From Taeniopygia guttata (lineage: Eukaryota > Chordata > Aves > Passeriformes > Estrildidae): a stretch of DNA of 64,000 nt. The notes below the pieces were generated by a model. The model had not been told where the DNA came from. It saw only the letters and a program-made list of their open reading frames with translations, and made no database searches. Both the position numbers and the translations under genes were made by a program. Positions 33,901-46,316 of this stretch are shown here, one piece after another; the first letter of the stretch is position 1, and the number at the start of each line of letters is the position of its first letter. Location: positions 115,589,001-115,653,000 of the forward strand of contig NC_133024.1 in assembly GCF_048771995.1 (NCBI RefSeq). The letters run 5' to 3'.

Positions 33901-36900
33901 CGCACGTGCCCCCCGCCCGGGGACTTGACGCGGCGCTTGGCCTCCTCGGGGGACGGGGGCACGTCGCTGGGGCGCAGGGCGCGCGCGCGGAAGGGGGAGC
34001 CGCGCACGGGCTGCCCATACAGCAGGATGGACAGCACAAAGTCGCCCTCGGTGCGCGGCGTGTACACCAGCTCGTAGGTGCCGTTGCGGTTGTCCTGCAC
34101 CTCGGCCTCGGCCGCGGCGCCGTCGGGGCCCGTCACAGCAAAGCGCAGGCGGGCGCCGCCGCTGCGCACCAGCGCCCCGTCCTTGTCCTTGGTGGTGACG
34201 CTGAGCGAGCAGGGCTGCCCCACCACGGCCTGGCGCAGCCCCTCGCCCGTGGCCACCGTGGTGTGCGCTGTGGCGCTGGTGGTCAGCAGCGCGCCCAGGT
34301 TCTGGATGGAGCGGCGCAGCCCCTCGGGCTCAGCGTGGAACTCGAGCTGCGCGTTCTCGTGCGGGTGCTCGGGGAAGGGCCGCGCCGCCAGCTCCCGCAG
34401 CCGCTCGCCCATCTGCTTCTGCACCAGCAGCACCTCCGTGGCTGAGCCGTGGTGCAGCGCCTGCTCTGTGAACGCGCAGCTGCTCAGGATGCTCTCCTGA
34501 CCCTGCCGCAGCACCTCCAGCTGTGCCTCCAGCACCTGTGGGAGCAGGACATCACCTGTGGCACCAGGTGCGACCCCAGTGCCGACACCCGCACTTGAAC
34601 CGCATCCTGGCCCTGACGCAGCACCCCAGCCACGCCCCCGTGCATCCTGAGGGGACGGCACATCTCTCTGGTGTCCGTGTGGGACGCCCACACCCAACAC
34701 CCCAAACCACTGCTCCGTCTGCACCCCCACCTGCACCGCAGCCACGGCCATAACCCCAGTGCTGGTGCTGCACTGGGACCCCAACTGTTGCACCAGCTGG
34801 GCTGCTGGCACTGGGGTACGGCTGGGGGACCCACACCCCCCAGGAACGGCTGGCGAAAGGCACAGAGCCCCAGGTGTGTTACCTGCTGCTTGGCAGCACA
34901 GGTGGCCTCCAGGTCGCGCAGCAGCACCTCCCGCCGCTGCCGCAGCGCTGCCTCCAGCTCCTCGAAGCTGCTCCCAATCTCTGCCTCGGCCTCAGCCCGG
35001 CGCTGCCCCAGCTGCCGGCTGATCTCGGCTACCAGCCCCACAGCTGCTGCCAGCTGTGGGAGCCTGGGGAGACATGGGGACCCCCTGAACTCCCAAACCC
35101 CCAGCAACCCCACCCTGAAGCCCCCCCACAGCACCCTCACCCAGCTGTGGTGTTCTGCAGGAGGATGTGGGCACTCCCTGAACCCTCAAACCCACAGTAC
35201 CCACAACGCCCTCAGCCACCCCTCCCCCTGAACCATGTGTGGGTGGCATCAAGCTGGCGCTGCAACCAGTGGGAGTGGGGCCACGGGGACCCCCAGAAAC
35301 TCCCTGCCCCCCCTACCTGGCACGCACAGCGTCGAGCTGGTGCTGCAGGGCTGCCTTGTGCTGCTCCAGCACATCACGCAGCGGCACGGTGCGGTGGTCC
35401 CGGTGCTCCCGCCGCTCCCCCTCCGTGCACTCCCGGCACATGGCTGTCTCGCAGGGCTCGCAGTAGAACTCCATCACCTGCCACACCTGCACTCACCTGC
35501 TGCCCCACACCTCAGCCCACAGCAGCCTGCAGCCAGCCCCAAATCACCTCCTGAGCCCACACAGTCTCTCCCAGACTCCCTGGACCACTGCAGCCTCCCC
35601 AGACCCTCTCTGGAGCCTTTCTCCAAGGCCTGCAGCCCCCCCGACCCCTCGTGACCCTCACAGCCCTTCCAGATCCTCACAGACCTCCTCAGCCTTCCCC
35701 AGATCCCAGCCCTCCTAAAGCCCTTCCAGCTCCTGCAGGTGCCCAGCTTCCCAAGTCACATCAGCCCTCAGGACCTCCCCGTCCCCCCTGGACACGGGCA
35801 GCCCCACAGGCAAACACCCTGAGCCCCTGGGGTCCAGCACAGCCCTCCCAGCCCCTCGGGCCCACCTTTCCCTCGTGGTTGGGGCAGCACAGCGGCTGCC
35901 CGGTGGCGGCGCCCAGGGGGGGCAGGGGTGCAGGGGGGGCCCCGCGGGGGTCAGGGTCCCGCTGCAGCACCTCCATCAGGTTGGTGATGAAGAAGTTGTT
36001 GGGCAGCGCCGGGACCCCCCGCTCGGGCAGGATCGAGGTCTGGCGGCACACGGGGCACGACAGGGACAGGCTCTGGGCTGGAATGTAGTTCTGCAGACAC
36101 CTGGGGTCACAGGGGTCACCGGGGTCAGGGGTCACACGGGGCATGACAGGGACAGGCTCTGGGTCAGGATGTGAAAGGGGCAGGGACGGGGGCTGTGGGG
36201 GCACAGGCGGCACGTGGGACCAGAAACAGGGACAACAGGGGGACAGATGAGAGGATGGATGGGGGGACAGGACCTGCTGGGGATGTGCGATGGCAGTGGG
36301 GGCAGAACAGGGGCATGAAGGGACAGATGGATGGACAGGCAGACAGGGGAATGGACAGGTAGGTTGATGGGGGACAGAAGGGGGAACATGCCACCTAGGG
36401 CTGCAGGCAGGTAGAGAGGGGGATGGACAGATGGGACACGAGGATCAGGGTGCAGGGCAAGAGCATGTGGATAGGCCTGGGGACCAGCAGTGGCACAGGG
36501 GCAGATGGATGGACAGGGGGACTGCACACAGTGACAGTGGGACAGGGGCAGCAGGATGGACACACAGGGCAATGAGGAACACAGGGAGAGGGGGGCAGCG
36601 ACACAGACTGAAGGGTTGGGGTGCAAGCAGAGAGCACGGGGAGGGATGGACAGACAGACAAGGGGGCTGTGTGGTGGAACACCGGGGTGTGAGAACAGGG
36701 TGGGAGGGACAGACAAACCAGGGGACAGATGAACAAGATGGTGGGGCTGCAGCGTCACACTGGGGCACAGGAGGAGGACAGACGGACAGTCACGTGGGGG
36801 GGCTGCGCAGTGTCACACAAGGATGGGAGACAGATGGACAGACAGACAGGAGGGCTGTGTGGTGTCACACCAGGTGGGGGAGCGGCAGGAGCAGGCAGTC

Positions 36901-37964
36901 AGACAGATGGACAGGATGGACACAGGGCAGCAGTGCCAGTGCCCCTGGGGAGATGGGCGGATGGATGGAGCAGGACCAGAGGGCTCTGGGAGCACAGAGA
37001 GAGGGGGGCCATCAGCAACAAGACCCCGTACTTGGGAGGATCCCCAGCCATGGTGCCCCCAGCCCCCACACTCGGGGGGCTCAGGGGCTGTGCAGCTCTC
37101 ACAGAGAAGCGGGGTGTGGAGGGCAGGGGGGTCCCAGCACCGCCATGGGCCATGGAATGTAGGGGGTCCCAGCCCCTACCTCTGAGGGCACAGGGAGGCT
37201 GGACCCCATCTCTCACTGGGGAGGGCAGGCAGTGCAGGGGGGCCTGGCTCACCACCAGTGGGGCTGAGGGAGGGCTCTGCTCACACGGAGGGTGTAGGGG
37301 GTCCAGGAGGGCTGCAGTGGGGCACACTGGGGTGCACCAGTAGCACTGGGGTACAGGCTCAGGGACAGAGGGGGATGCAGCAAGGCAGAGGGGGGCTAGG
37401 TGCACTGAGGGGCACAGGGGATGGATGCTGGAGGGGCAGAGCAGGCTAGGGGGTGCAGGGGGGCAGTAAGGACATGGGGGGTGCATTTGGAGGGTTGCAG
37501 TGGCAGGGCTGCAGTCAGGACTCAGTGGGGTGCAGGGGGGATGTGCTGGGGATGGATGCTGGCGGGGTGCAGAGCACACGGGAGGGGTGTAGGGGGGCTC
37601 AGAGACAGGGTGGGATGAAGAGTGGCTCCCAGGGCACAGAGGGTATACCGGGGGTGCAGTGGGGTGCAGGGAGAGGTCCCACTTCTCACAGAAGGTGTGC
37701 AGGCAGGGATTGGGCTCAGGGGATGCAGGGGGGACTCGAGAGGGGTTCAGGAGGTTCCACCTCTCACAGAAAGCGTGCAGGCAGGGATGGGGTTTGGGAG
37801 GAGGCAGGGGCTCAGGGTGGGTTCGGGAGCTCCCACCTCTCGCAGAAGGTGTGCAGGCAGGGCAGCACCTTGGGGTTGCAGTAGCGGTCGAGGCAGATGC
37901 TGCAGATCAGGAACTGCTGGTCAATCTGCCGCACCACCGGGCTGGCGGGCTCATGGCGGGCCAT
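30966..37964 (-). CDS. TRIM3: TRIM3, RING-type E3 ligase of the TRIM-NHL class
   Basis: E3 ubiquitin ligase of brain and endosomes; it binds myosin V and actinin-4 (CART complex). Coding exons, first to last: 37837-37964, 35866-36100, 35317-35477, 34883-35063, 33812-34535, 33519-33622, 33083-33250, 32840-33008, 32061-32131, 31815-31955, 30966-31118; in phase, exactly 744 residues, the human length. The order is: RING ([20 protein letters not shown] to CPVC, residues 21-62), B-box 2 (CPNHEG to [12 protein letters not shown]), coiled coil (about 150-290), filamin/ABP280 domain (about 317-418, [14 protein letters not shown]), then six NHL repeats (about 470-744) such as GIVVADSNN-type and GHIIVVDNK blades. 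TRIM2 is the nearest alternative; synteny and length favour TRIM3. Confidence 0.97.
31590..31813. repeat. Tandem repeat at the donor of TRIM3 exon 31815-31955
   Basis: GTGTGTCTGTGCAGGCACAG-type units of about 40-55 bp run up to the donor. Exon copying is not evident here. Confidence 0.75.
32270..32660. repeat. CAGAACC-rich low-complexity intron, TRIM3
   Basis: Irregular repeats of CCAGAACC and CAAACCCAG fill most of this intron. The unit is short and degenerate. Confidence 0.6.
33251..33518. repeat. TRIM3 intron with partial copies of both flanking exons
   Basis: 33286-33340 copies the start of exon 33083-33250 with its acceptor (GCAGCCAAAACTGCCCCTC against the real GCAGCCGGAACTGCCCCTC). 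33419-33449 copies the end of exon 33519-33622 with its donor (TACCTGCATGCACTGGTTG against TACCTGCACGCACTGGTTG). Confidence 0.85.
36101..37836. repeat. TRIM3 first coding intron, minisatellite-filled
   Basis: A 1.7-kb tract of G-rich tandem repeats. At one end, 36130-36175 copies part of exon 35866-36100 (GACAGGGACAGGCTCTGGG). At the other, about 80-bp units near 37680-37710 and 37757-37790 copy the end of exon 37837-37964 with its donor (CTCACAGAANGNGTGCAGGC). 36230-36980 is a GGACAGATGGATGGACAG-type repeat. Confidence 0.85.
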
Positions 37965-38684
37965 GGTGGCTCCTCAGCCTGGCAGGCCACACCACAGTGA
38001 GGGGCAGGCACCCTGCAACACCCCACGGGGCTCCTGGCACCCCACGGCCACTCCCAGCCCCAACCCACGGGCACCACACAACCCCTACCCACCCGCAGGC
38101 TCGCGGTGGGTCATGGCAGACCCTCAGCCTGAGAATGGGGGGAATTTAAATGCTTGGGAGGCACTGCATAGCACCCTGCAGCCCACAGGGTGCCCCGCAG
38201 CCCCCTGCCCACGCCGCAGCCCCACAGAGGGCCATAACGGACATTCACCCTGTGGCATGAGGGCTCAGCACCCCGGGCACCCACAGCACCCACTGCGGGG
38301 CATCCCACAGCCCCCGGCCCCACAGACACCTTGTGGGGCACACACGGGCACTCCCCCCTGACCCCCGGGCACCCACGGCCGCACAGACACCGCGTCCCAC
38401 GGCACTGCCCTGCCCCTCGAAACCCACCGATCCGCAGCCCCCTCTCCTTGCGCGCCGCGGCACCGGCCCCATCCACCGCCCGCCCCACAGGGCGCCCGCA
38501 GCATCCGCCCTCCGCCCCACGGGCACACCCCAGCGCCGCCGCCCTCCGACCGAGCCCCGCGCCGACCGGCCCCTGCGGACACTCCTCGTCCCCTCCCCTG
38601 TCCCCTGTGCCGCAGTGACCCCCGCAGCCGCTGTCCCCACCGTCCCCCGTCCCTCGAGCGGCCCCGCGCCCCGGCCCCGCTCAC

Positions 38685-38745
38685 GGCGCTGCGGCGGCTC
38701 CGCGCTCCAGGCCGCGGCCCCGCCCCGGCCGCCATTGTGCGGCAC
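38685..38745 (-). promoter_or_regulatory. TRIM3: TRIM3 promoter and likely noncoding first exon
   Basis: CpG island 38400-39010. On minus, a YY1-like CAATGGCGGCC (38728-38738) precedes a donor near 38685 (GGCGCC then GTGAGC). A second donor-like site lies near 38860, so alternative first exons are possible. The transcription start is inferred. Confidence 0.5.
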
Positions 38746-39214
38746 CGCCCCCCCGCCCCGGGCCGCGGGCACGGCGGGCGCGGGGTGCCGCAGCCGCGGG
38801 GTCCCGCCCGCAGCAGCCGCGGCCGCCGCTCGGCGGGCCGGGCCCGCCGGCCGCACTCACCCCGCCGCTGCCCCCTGCTCGCCCCGCGCGGGCCCCACGG
38901 CGCATCCTCGGCCCCGGCCCGGGATGCGACAGCGAGGCGGCCGGCCCGGCCCGCACCACCCGCGCTCCGCAGGGGGAGCGGCAGCGCGCCGCCGCCTCCC
39001 TGCTCCACGCAGCCCGCACCCCACGACGCCCCGCTCGGGATGGCGAGGCGTCGCCGCGGGACGCGCTGCCGTCCCCGGCTGGGGGGCTCGTGGGGAGGGT
39101 TCCGTGGGAAAGTGGGTAAAGCGACCCCTTCGGCTCCCCCCCAGCATCAGTGGTCTCGCCTGGGCTGTGGCTCTGCAGCTGGGGGGGGCTCCGCGCATCC
39201 AGGGGTACCCGGCT

Positions 39215-39228
39215 GTTGCCACGGCAAC
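39215..39228. promoter_or_regulatory. Perfect RFX X-box
   Basis: GTTGCCACGGCAAC is two perfect inverted half-sites (GTTGCC, GGCAAC) spaced by 2 bp, the consensus for RFX factors. It lies about 480 bp upstream of the TRIM3 first exon. Confidence 0.6.
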
Positions 39229-41195
39229 CACATCCCGACCCCGAATTTGGGGGGGTTGACCCCAAACTGGACGGAGAACAGGACTGGGGAATGTCAGCGT
39301 ACGCTGGTGGGTGGGGGCGTGACGGGGCGGGGGGTCAGCGAGCGTGGGGTGACGGGCGGTATGAATTGAGAAGTAGGAAGAATATAAAAGGGGGATGAAA
39401 GGGAAGGTCAAGGCAAACAGGTGGATATAAATGGGGGCGAGGGGGATGCGCAGGCAAAAAGAGAGGTAAAATAGGGGTTTTAGAGGGGTGGTATAGAGGA
39501 GGTACAGGTGGGGTACAAAGGGGCTTGTAAAGGGGGGGGATAGGAGTAAAACCAGAGCAAATTGACCTTTCCCAGCCCCTCAGTTTGTAGGGAGCCCACG
39601 CTTCTTCCCACCTGCCAGCTGCCACAGCTCCTCCTCCACGTGGGACGCCCTTCATCACCATCATCCCCCTCAGCTGGTACCCCTCCACCCCCAACCCGGT
39701 TCAGGACGTGGCACCAAGCCCACCTGCTGCAGCTTCTCGGGAATTCCAGCAGCTTCTGGCTGCCTCCTTTGGGCGAGGCAGCTGGGGCACCGAGCGGGCA
39801 CTCTTAGACAAGGCATCCTGGCAGAGCTGGAGTTGAGGGGTGCAGAGGAGGTGCCCCTGTCCTCAGCCAGGTCACTGCTGGAGTAGGCCATGGGGGGATG
39901 ATGGCTGCAGGGACAGGAAGGTGCTGATCCAGCCCAGCACATTTGGGGACCCATCAGGGAGACCCATCAGCTCCAGGATGGACCCAGAGCTCTGCCATGA
40001 ACCAGCCCCCCAATAAATCTGTCCCAGTCCACATGGGGGGCCCCAGCATGGTCCCCTGACCCTCCACCTTGGCCTCAGTGTCGGAAGGTTCTGCAGCCAG
40101 GCCAGACCTGGTTGTGCAGCCATCACAAGTGCCCCAGGAGCGAGGATGATGATCATGAGGGGGATAGGGAGTGACCTGGCCTGGAATCCACCCCCAGGAC
40201 CCCCCAGTCCCAGCCAGGCACCCCCAGAAGCAGCAAAAGGCGCTGAGGCTCAGCGTGTCCCACAGGCACCCACAGCACAGTGGGGACCAGGTGCTGGGAC
40301 ATCTGCAGCACAGCACTATCAAGTGGGCTCCTCTGCACCAAGGACCTCCTCTGGCTCTCCACCCTCACCCCCAGTGAGGCTCCTTCTCCCCCGCAGAGAC
40401 CCCCGGTCCTTCCCCAGTATCCCCCAGGAGCTGGTGGATGGGTCTGGGAGCACGGAGCAGGTGCCTGGGAACAGCCCTCATCCCTTGTGGGGCAGACACC
40501 CACCCGATTGCCCACATCCGTGTCTGGGGAGTGGCAGGACCCCATGGGAGGGTTTCAGTGTTCCAGGGGGCTGGGGCAGAGGGAGAGGGTGTCCAGGAGG
40601 AAGGTTCAGGGGAGGCGGGGAATGTTCTGAAGGGAGTGTCCCAGGGGCCAGTGAGTGTCCTGGGGGTGTCCAGGAGCCCCAGGGGAGCAGCCACCAGAGC
40701 AGGAACAGGTTGAAGGGTGATGGGGGAGGGCACTGGATGGCCCCAGTCCCTGGCCTGGGAAAGGGGAATATATCCTGTGGGACTCCTGAGCTCTGGGTGC
40801 CACCAGTGGGACAGAGGTGATAGTGCCAGGAACCCCAGGCCGATCCCACCCAGCTTCCCCCTGCAGTGCCCCCCATCCTGTCCCCATTTACTCCCACCTG
40901 GTCCTGGTTCATGCTGGAGCAAGGGGTGGCTCTCCTCACCACACACAGGTGAGCAGGGTTCCCCCAAGCCCCGTGCTCACCCCCCAGAGCCATCTCTTCT
41001 GTGCTCCAGCTCATTCCCCTTCCGAGCCTGGGGCCCCCATAAGGAGCAGCCAGCCCCCCGTGCCCTAGGGCTCCATCAGAGTCCTCACTGTTGTGGGGCT
41101 CATGCCCCTGTCTCCCACCCACCCTGGCAGCCCCAGCCTGCTGGGTGCAGCCCCTCCTTGTCCCACGGTAGCTCTGCACACACTGATCTGTACCA
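39229..41195. other. Gene-poor interval between TRIM3 and ARFIP2
   Basis: 39256-39560 is strongly purine-rich on + with several TATAAA-like words (39384, 39426). 39560-41195 has no conserved coding frame on either strand. I see no transposon. Confidence 0.5.
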
Positions 41196-41201
41196 TTTAT
41201 T
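41196..41201 (-). terminator. ARFIP2: ARFIP2 poly(A) signal
   Basis: TTTATT on + (AATAAA on minus) about 1.06 kb past the ARFIP2 stop codon. A second A/T-rich patch (41280-41325) lies just upstream in the 3' UTR. Confidence 0.7.
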
Positions 41202-42261
41202 CGGGATTTTACAGAAGTCAGGGGGTTGGGGGGGGTCAGACCGTCACCAGGGCGGGGCAGGGGAAGTCGGATCCCGACATTAAATTATCAGTTAAATTAA
41301 TGAGCAAGAAAAACCAACAGTTTTGTCTCAGGAGAAAGTGCCCAAGTGCGGGGGTAGGCGGGGGCCCGTCATGGCTTGGGGGTGAACCCGGGCCGGGACC
41401 CCAGCCCCCTGTGTGCAGCACATGTGCCCCAGTCCCGGGACAGGCATGCGCCCACACACGGACATGCATGGACACGCGTGCACCCCCTGTGCCCCACGGA
41501 CGTTTGGTCCCTGCTTGGAGTCCCCCATCCTCTTCCAGGGTGCCACGGACCTGTGCCTGGCCAGCGACCTCCCCTGCCTCTAGCAGCAGGGCACAGGGAG
41601 CCCTCACCAGCCCAGCCCAGGATGCCACAGCCCTGGGGAGGCAGGGGGGGTCTTTGGGGGGTGCAGCCCCCTGTGAATCAGGAGTGCGTGAGCAGCCCGG
41701 CTGGAAACACCTGGGAACAGCCTGGAGGGGGCCAGGGTGTCCCTGGCACTGGCGGGCAGAGCGGGAGCCCCGCTGCGTGCCAGGTGCAGCAGGGAGGCCC
41801 CACAGCCTCTCCCCGGCACAGGGGGGGCCCAGCTGCCCCGGTGCCGCCCCCACCCAGCTCCACTGTGCCCCAGGGCAGGGGGCTCCCTGGTGGAAGCTGG
41901 CAGTGGGCCTGGGAGGGGCGCGCCCTCATCCTGCCCCAGCGGGGCAGAGGGGGACAGTGGAAGGTCCTGGCTCACCCCAAGGTGAGTGGGGTGTCTGGGG
42001 ACAGCAGCCCAGCGAGCCCCCTTAGGAGTGTCAGGGGCATGGGGGGCTCCAGCTGTCTGCTGTGGGGGGCCTGTGCTGAGGAGCTGCTGCACCCTGCCCT
42101 GCGCAGGGGCTGTGGGATGAGGGGGGACCCAACCCACTGGCACCTCCCCATACCTGGTGGCCCCCCTCATCCGAGAGCAGGCCTGGGCTGTGGCCCCCAT
42201 GAGCCCTCGGCCACAACTGAGGTCCATGTGTGCTCCTCCATCTGGGGGGGGCACAGGGAGC

Positions 42262-45200
42262 TCACTGCTCCTCCAGCCAGGAGGGCTTCTCGGCGCCAGG
42301 GGTCTTGAGCTTGATGTTGAACTGCTTGAGGGTCTGCTCAAGCTGCTGCTGGTTCCCAGCAAAGTACGCAGAGATGGCGTTGTGGAACAGCAGCAGTTGC
42401 TTGTGCATCACCTTGATCTGGGGGGGGAGGGGATCATGACTGGGAGGGCCTGAGCCCACCCCAGCAGCACAGAAAAGGGCTTGGAAAGCCCTCTGAGACC
42501 CCCCGAGTGCCACTCCCCCTCTGCACTGTCTGTTCCACCCAGTTCGTGTCTTCGAGTGACAAATGCAACATGGATGTCAAATCCCTGCAGGGACCCCATC
42601 CCTGTGCCCCCCATCCTTGCACTTCCCTCCCATCCCTGTCCCAAACCCCTCCTCCTCACGTGCCCCACCTCTGCATGCCCCACCTCTGTCTCGCATCTCA
42701 CATTCCTGTGCCCCCCATCCCCACCCCACACCTCCCATGCCTGCACCCACCTTGTTCTCCTCCAAGAATTTGAGCTTGATGGCCACGTCTGCCCGCAGCT
42801 TCTCGTACTTGTCCTTGTGGCTCTGGAACTGGCTCTGGGCGGCGTCCAGGCGGCTCACAGCGCCGGCGTCGCGTGGGCCCATGCTCAGCTCCTCCAGGTC
42901 CGTGCGGTACGCGTCATACTCCAACCTGCGCAGAGCCCCGGCATCACCGACCTGCCTCCAGCCCTCCCCGGAGCCCTGAGCCCCCCAGGGCAAGCCCACC
43001 TGGCAGTCTCGTACTGCTTCACTGTCATGAGCGTGTCCTCCATGGTCTTGTTGACCAGCGTGTTGATGCTGGACACAAAAAAGTTAACGGCGCCCAGCAG
43101 CGTCTCCCCGTTCTTGCACAGCAGCTTCTGCGTCTCCGCGTTGTACCCAAACTCCTCCTGGGGACAGAGGGATGGGGGCTCAGGTGAGGGGCCACGGATC
43201 ACATCCCCACTCCCCTCCATCAAGGGTGCTGGGGGAAAAGCCCCCTGAGACCACCGAGGCCAGCACCAGCACAACAGCCACACCTGTGCAGATCACATTC
43301 CTGCCCTGGTGTCCAAGTGTGACTCCCCAAGTCCTGACCCCCACAACCCCAGTGTCAAGCCCCAGCTACCCCTGCCCCCCCAGCCCCAGAGTCCAGGTGT
43401 CCCCTCCAAGTCTGGGTGCTCCCCATCCTCCCGCAGCCCTGGTGCCCAGGTGTCCCTGCCCTCACCCCAGCATCCCCCTAGCCCTGGCACACCTGGAGCT
43501 CAGGGGATTTCTGGCTGAGGTCAGCAAAGGCGTCCCCCAGGGCGTGCTGGGTCTGTACCAGGCTGTAGAGGTGGGCCGTGAGCGCCCGTGCCAGGTGCAG
43601 GACGCTCTCGTACTTGCGTTTGGTCTCACGCAGCAGCTCAATCTGGGTCTCCAGCTCCAGGTCCACCGTGCGGGACCCCCGGCCGAAGCGCTCCGAGAGC
43701 AGCTGCTTGGTGCACTGCAGCAGGGGGACACGGGGCCCCAAGGCACCTGTGAGTCCCCCGAACCACTCCGAGAGCAGCTCCTCGTGGGAGGGGAGCAGGA
43801 AGGCCCACTGGTGTCCCCTCACCCTCACCTTGTAGGTGTTGATCCCCCACTTCTTGACAATGTCGAACTTCTCAACGGCAATGCCGCGCACGACCTCCTC
43901 TCCACCAGGCGGGGGTCCGGGGGGTGGTGGGTGCAGCCCGGGGCCTGGCACAGGGACAGGGACAAGAACCTGGCACCAGCTGCACAAGGGCGGCAGCCAC
44001 GGGGACCGGGCAGCCCCAGCCTCCAGAGCCCTTGTCCGGGAGCTGCTGTTTCCACAGCAGCATGCCCAGCTCCAGGCATATGCCCAGCACTGGCTCACAG
44101 GCATTGTGGTGAGGACCCTGCTCCTGCCAGCCCCGCTGAGGGTCCCACACAGGAGCACAGATCCCAGCCCAGCCGTATCTGCTTGCACCAAGCCCTGCCC
44201 CGTCCTGCCAACTGCTGTCACCAGGCTGGACACAGGGGGAACACTGCCCAGTAGTACTGGGAGCCCCTCAGGTGGGCTCCAGGGGCAGGGTGGGCCCCCC
44301 TGGCCAGAACCCACCTCTGAAACCCCTGGGCCCACCAGTGGTGTCGTCCGTCCCAGCACAAGGACCAGCCCCAGGACCAGGCTCTGGCCATGACACAGCC
44401 GCCATGGGGGTTCTTACCAACGTCCCTAGGGAGGCCCGGGGCTCCTAGACCCAAGGGACGCCCGGGGTGGAGTGGGGGGCGCAGTACCTGCGGGAGCCGC
44501 AGCCGGGCGGGCCATCCTACGGGCAGCAGGCGCGCTGGGGGACACCGACGGTCCTCGGGGGGGGTGAGGGTGGACAAGAGAGCCTGGAAACGGGGGGGCT
44601 GCGGGGGCCGAGCAGCGTGGGGCAGGACAGGATGGGGGCACAGGGCATGGCACAGTGGGGTAGCCAGGGCAGAGGGACGGGGGGCAAGGGACAGGGGCGA
44701 GTGCGCGGGCGGGCGGCAGCGGGAGAGCGACGGCAGCAGGTGAGCGTTGGAACCCAGAGACACGGCCACAGCCTCACAGACAGACGCCCCAGCCCAGGAA
44801 ACCCCCACCTCTGGCCCCCGTGCAGGAACCCCTGCACCCCAAGGGCTGGGTAGGCCTGGCATCACGGGCACGCTGGGACACAGAGACACAGGGACACCGG
44901 GCCACCAGTGGCGGTGCTCCGGGGAAGCGCACACCCGTGCAGTCGCCCTCTCTGCCCACATGGACCTTCCTCAGGCCCTGGGGGAGATCTCTCAGGGAGA
45001 GATCTGCATGGAACAAGGACACTGCTGCCAGGTCTCCCAGGGTGCAGAGCCCAGCTGGCCCCGCTGGGGCCCGGTCTGACTGGGACAGCAAGAAGAGGTC
45101 AGCAGAGTGTGGGCTTGGGCCCCTGCCTGCCCCCTCATCCCCAGCACACTCCAGAGCTCCCGCTGCACATGGACCAGGACACACCTGGGATCCTCCACCA

Positions 45201-45795
45201 GAGCAGGGACTCACAATCTCACGGGGATGTCCTGACCAAGGGGATGGAAATTCCCAGCAGAGACCCCACCCTGTGACAGGGGAGCAGCCCAGGGAGAGTG
45301 GAGCTGGGGCAGCAGCCCCTCCTCTGCCATCAGTACACACCCCCACATGCTGCCCCTGCACAGAACCCAAGCCCACCCAGGAGCCATCTCGGCTAGGCTG
45401 TGGCACAGCCTCGTGTCATGAGTCAGGGGCACTGAGGGGAGCTGAGTCCCTTGGTCCCACGATGGCCCCATTCCCTCCCAGCCCAGCCCCACTACCTTTG
45501 ATGGTGCCGGTGGGGATGATGCCCTCGGCTGTGCCCCCGTAGCCGCCTGACACGATGCTGGTCTCATTCAGGTTGGGTCCTGACACCATCACCTGCTGCA
45601 GGTCCTGGGGGGCAGAGGAGCGCAGGGGGCTGAGAGGCAGAGACGGCACAGCCCTGATACAGCCCAAACACCCCCCGGGGTTCCCGAGCTCCGGACCTGC
45701 TCCAGGCCATCGTCCTCGGGCAGGCTGCTGGTGTCCCCGTTGCTGCTGATGGGGATCTCCATAGTGGCTGCCTTGCTCAGGATCCCGTCCGACAT
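42262..45795 (-). CDS. ARFIP2: ARFIP2, arfaptin-2
   Basis: BAR-domain protein of the trans-Golgi that binds ARL1, ARF and Rac1 and senses curved membranes. Coding exons, first to last: 45697-45795, 45496-45604, 43829-43944, 43493-43714, 43000-43157, 42751-42925, 42262-42417; in phase, 344 residues (human 341). Seen: [55 protein letters not shown] (amphipathic helix and start of the AH domain), then a near-identical BAR core ([49 protein letters not shown]) and a C-terminus ending KPSWLEEQ. A proline-rich insert, [11 protein letters not shown], replaces the Ser/Thr-rich linker of mammals. It shares a divergent promoter region with TIMM10B. Confidence 0.97.
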
Positions 45796-46316
45796 CCTCA
45801 GGGCCTGCAGGGACACGGCCGTGGTGCTGGGGCCAGGACCACCCCCGGCCGGGGGCAGCAGCCACAGCCGGTACCGCGGGGCCGTGGTGGGACAGCAGGA
45901 GGCCTCGGCGCGGAGAGAAGGGCCCACATCGGCAGCCGCTGGCACCGAGCAGAGGCTGCCCGCTGCCTCCTGCAGCCACTCCCAGCCCGGCCCCACCGTC
46001 TCTCGGGACACCCCCGGCTCCCAGAACCGACCCGTGGGGTGGCACAGCCCAGAGGCGCCGACCCCACTGCGGCTCCTACACCATCACGCCCGGGCTCCAG
46101 GGCTCCCCCGCCCCTCGGGCCGCACTCCGCGCCCGCTCTCACGAACCCTGCCGGGATCCCCGCAGTCCGTGCCCCGGGACAGCGGCGCTGGCAGCGCCCA
46201 GCGCGGCGCCGGGAGCCACGTCCGCAGGAGAGCGGGAGGGGGCCCCTGCGCCCGGACCGGTCCGGGCACATTCCACAGCAGGCGGGGCCCGGGGCGGGCT
46301 CCCGAGAACCCGTTAC

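Noticed and set aside
30966-37964. TRIM2 instead of TRIM3
   Set aside because: Length of 744 residues and position between APBB1 and ARFIP2 fit TRIM3.
39295-39306. 12-bp palindrome CAGCGTACGCTG
   Set aside because: Too short to call a site; no known factor fits and no second copy was seen.
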